Shown: positions 5,317-6,721 of the stretch, one piece after another
How positions within the stretch are numbered: the first letter of the stretch is position 1
Layout of the letters: every line of letters begins with the position of its first letter
Assembly: GCA_018817035.1 (NCBI GenBank)
Contig: JAHIUV010000225.1
Location: forward strand, 1-6,721
DNA from: Candidatus Omnitrophota bacterium
GTDB taxonomy: Bacteria > Omnitrophota > Gorgyraeia > Gorgyraeales > Gorgyraeaceae
DNA length: 6,721 nucleotides
Reading direction: 5' to 3'
Translations under genes and position numbers: made by a program
The notes under the pieces: model-generated
The model's database searches: none
Told to the model about the DNA's origin: nothing
Seen by the model: the letters and a program-made list of their open reading frames with translations, nothing else

Positions 5317-6096
5317 GTGGAAAAACCAGAAAAATACCCTTCCTTTTTAACAGCGTTTATAGTCATAATCGGCATTGTATTCCTGTCTCAAGTTTTTTCT
5401 AATGATTTCCGTATAAAAATATTGAATATATTTCGCGGGCCGTTAAAACTCGTCTCAGGCCTTTCGTATGTCCTGCGTGATGTCGCCGGCTTCAAAAACT
5501 CAAGAGACGAGAACCGAATATTAAGGGAGAATATAGATAATCTTGAAAAGCAAGTTTTGGACCTTAAGGAATTTGACCTGGAGAATAAAAGGCTCAGGGA
5601 GCTTTTAGGTTTCAGGGATTCGTCAAAGGATCGTAAATTCGTGCCCGCGATGGTCATAGCCAGGGATCCTTCAGGACTGATAGAGTCAGTTATTATCGAC
5701 AAAGGTAAAGGGGACGCGGTGCGGAAGGATATGGCGGTCGTAAGCGGAAATGCCCTTGTCGGAAGAGTGCGTGAATCAGGTCATAGCATTGCCAGGGTAC
5801 TTTTGATCACGGATGTTGATTCTGTCGTCAGCGCTATAGCGCAGCGCACAAGGGATGAGGGAGCTGTAACAGGGAACGGCCGCGACAGCCTTATAATGAA
5901 ATACGTTGATCTGACTTCTGACATTAAAGAAGGCGATGAGGTTATTACGTCGGGCTTTGGCGGTATATTTGAGAAAGGTATTTTAATAGGCAAGGTTCTT
6001 TCCGTGCGAAAGGACGCGAACGGCCTTTATCTTAACGCGATCATAAAGCCGGAAGTAAATATAGAGCATCTGGAAGAAGCGCTGGTAATGCGATAA
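5317..6096 (+). CDS. mreC: Rod-shape-determining protein MreC
   Basis: A 259-residue bitopic inner-membrane protein whose periplasmic part scaffolds the elongasome and activates PBP2/RodA. A short N-terminal stretch is followed by a membrane span at about 10-27, an amphipathic stretch and a coiled coil at about 62-97 (ENRILRENIDNLEKQVLDL region, then FDLENKRLRELLGF). The beta domains contain VPAMVIARDPSG at 109-120, VIIDKGKGDAVRKDMAVV at 125-142, NALVGRV at 145-151 and the hallmark GFGGIFEKGILIGKV at 213-227. The start is a GTG at 5317 with no clear ribosome site, 10 bases after the mreB stop, so translation probably depends on ribosomes finishing mreB. A 241-base repeat-filled gap separates it from mreD. 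Confidence 0.96.
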   Translation: MEKPEKYPSFLTAFIVIIGIVFLSQVFSNDFRIKILNIFRGPLKLVSGLSYVLRDVAGFKNSRDENRILRENIDNLEKQVLDLKEFDLENKRLRELLGFRDSSKDRKFVPAMVIARDPSGLIESVIIDKGKGDAVRKDMAVVSGNALVGRVRESGHSIARVLLITDVDSVVSAIAQRTRDEGAVTGNGRDSLIMKYVDLTSDIKEGDEVITSGFGGIFEKGILIGKVLSVRKDANGLYLNAIIKPEVNIEHLEEALVMR

Positions 6097-6115
6097 GTGT
6101 AAAGTATAGGCAGGT

Positions 6116-6162
6116 AATATTCTTCGAGCGGAGTCCCGAAGTATCGGGACGTAGTCGAGAAG
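6116..6162 (+). repeat. Palindromic intergenic repeat, copy 5a
   Basis: It runs AATATTCTTCGAGCGGA, then the hairpin GTCCCGA-AGTA-TCGGGAC (6133-6150), then GTAGTCGAGAAG. The terminal AGTCGAGAA (6153-6161) can pair with TTCTCGACT (6175-6183) of the next copy across a 13-base loop. It begins 20 bases after the mreC stop. Confidence 0.88.
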
Positions 6163-6174
6163 CAAAAGCATTAG

Positions 6175-6211
6175 TTCTCGACTCGGCCTTTGGCCTCGCT
6201 CGAACAATATT
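6175..6211 (-). repeat. Palindromic intergenic repeat, copy 5b (inverted)
   Basis: TTCTCGACT, the hairpin GGCC-TTT-GGCC (6185-6195), then TCGCTCGAACAATATT. It is inverted relative to its neighbours on both sides, so it can fold with either 5a or 5c, giving alternative RNA structures between mreC and mreD. Confidence 0.88.
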
Positions 6212-6228
6212 GTTTAAACAAAGTCCTG

Positions 6229-6287
6229 AGCTTCTCAAAGGGCAATATTCTTCGAACGACCGAAGGGAGTCGAGAAGCACTCGACTC
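6229..6287 (+). repeat. Palindromic intergenic repeat, copy 5c
   Basis: Bases 6229-6277 match 1-49 at 47 of 49 positions. An extra half arm follows: GAGTCGAG (6267-6274) pairs perfectly with CTCGACTC (6280-6287) around the loop AAGCA. This last hairpin ends 50 bases before the mreD start, and no T run follows, so mreC-to-mreD readthrough remains possible. Confidence 0.88.
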
Positions 6288-6337
6288 AATGCTCTTTGCT
6301 CTGACGCTCTATCGTTATGGATACTAAGGAGACGCGG

Positions 6338-6721
6338 ATGTTTTTTGTTTGGGTGGTTTTGATAGGGGTTTTGCAAATGACGGTGCTTAGGGATGTGAAT
6401 CTTCTCGTGGTGTTGGCTATTTTCGCGGGTTTGCGAAAAGGCGCGACAATGGGGTTGATCTTAGGCGCGTCTATAGGATTATTTTCCGGGATATTATCAG
6501 GGGCGGCGTTCGGATTGAACGTAGGGCTTTACGGCGCGTTAGGTTTTCTATCGGGAATAGTCAAGGCCCGCATATTTTACAAAGAAGATATTCTTATGGA
6601 AGTAGTGTTTTCATTCTGTGGCGTAATTTTATTTTACGCGCTGTATTTTATTTTGACAAAGACCGCCCAGGCGCCTATTCTGTCTACGGCTTTATTTTCC
6701 GCGGCCCTCTCGCCGATACTC
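6338..6721 (+). CDS. mreD: Rod-shape-determining protein MreD (3' end outside window)
   Basis: The frame is open for 128 codons to the window end with no stop. The product is very hydrophobic with several likely membrane spans (about 2-18, 20-32, 36-54, 58-75, 88-107). The segment GLILGASIGLFSGILSGAAFGLN at 39-61 follows the MreD pattern of a glycine-rich span with small residues. MreD is an inner-membrane partner of MreC, and position directly after mreC supports the call. ATG 6338 has AAGGAGA at 6326-6332 five bases upstream; the in-frame ATG at 6317 would add seven residues but lacks a ribosome site. No convincing promoter is seen just upstream, so expression probably depends on the mreB promoter through the repeat cluster. 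Confidence 0.88.
   Translation, partial: MFFVWVVLIGVLQMTVLRDVNLLVVLAIFAGLRKGATMGLILGASIGLFSGILSGAAFGLNVGLYGALGFLSGIVKARIFYKEDILMEVVFSFCGVILFYALYFILTKTAQAPILSTALFSAALSPIL

Noticed and set aside
1..6287. The dispersed repeats as a CRISPR array
   Set aside because: They are not evenly spaced, alternate in orientation, have no unique spacers of constant length, and no cas gene is present.

Overview
The window looks like a chromosomal segment of an uncultivated Gram-negative-type bacterium. It carries a rod-shape locus (mreB, mreC and the start of mreD), a shikimate-pathway gene (aroA), a SpoVG-family regulator, a small zinc-finger membrane protein and a toxin-antitoxin pair. All genes are on the + strand. 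A SpoVG homologue beside an envelope-elongation locus, the GTG/TTG starts, and the dense palindromic intergenic repeats would suit a candidate phylum such as Omnitrophota. That placement is inference only, because there is no marker gene here that fixes taxonomy.

Layout. 1-49 is a repeat copy. 79-796 holds an anti-sigma-like HC2 zinc-finger membrane protein overlapping spoVG, closed by a strong hairpin (808-841) that runs into a second repeat copy. 929-1715 is a self-contained type II toxin-antitoxin unit (PrlF-like antitoxin, YhaV-like toxin) with its own near-consensus promoter. 1806-1912 holds two more repeat units. 1942-4061 is a two-gene unit with a near-consensus promoter: a membrane-anchored coiled-coil protein of unrecognised function overlapping aroA. 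4070-4155 is another repeat. 4186-6721 is the mre unit: promoter, mreB, mreC, a 241-base gap filled with three repeat units, then mreD, which runs off the window end.

How it works together. MreB filaments with MreC and MreD guide peptidoglycan synthesis along the cell side wall. AroA makes the chorismate precursor for aromatic compounds. The coiled-coil protein upstream of aroA shares the MreC layout (membrane anchor, coiled coil, beta-rich C-terminal domain), so an envelope role is plausible but unproven. The toxin-antitoxin pair looks like an accessory insertion between housekeeping units.

The most unusual feature is a family of modular inverted repeats. The ends are AGTCGAGAA or its complement, the core is GCTCGAACAATATT or its complement, and the middle is a variable small hairpin. 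They occupy every sizeable intergenic gap, three copies end 30 to 38 bases before a promoter, one set splits mreC from mreD, and a 16-base fragment matching the core lies in frame inside aroA. I saw no tRNA, rRNA, CRISPR array, transposase or complete insertion sequence.
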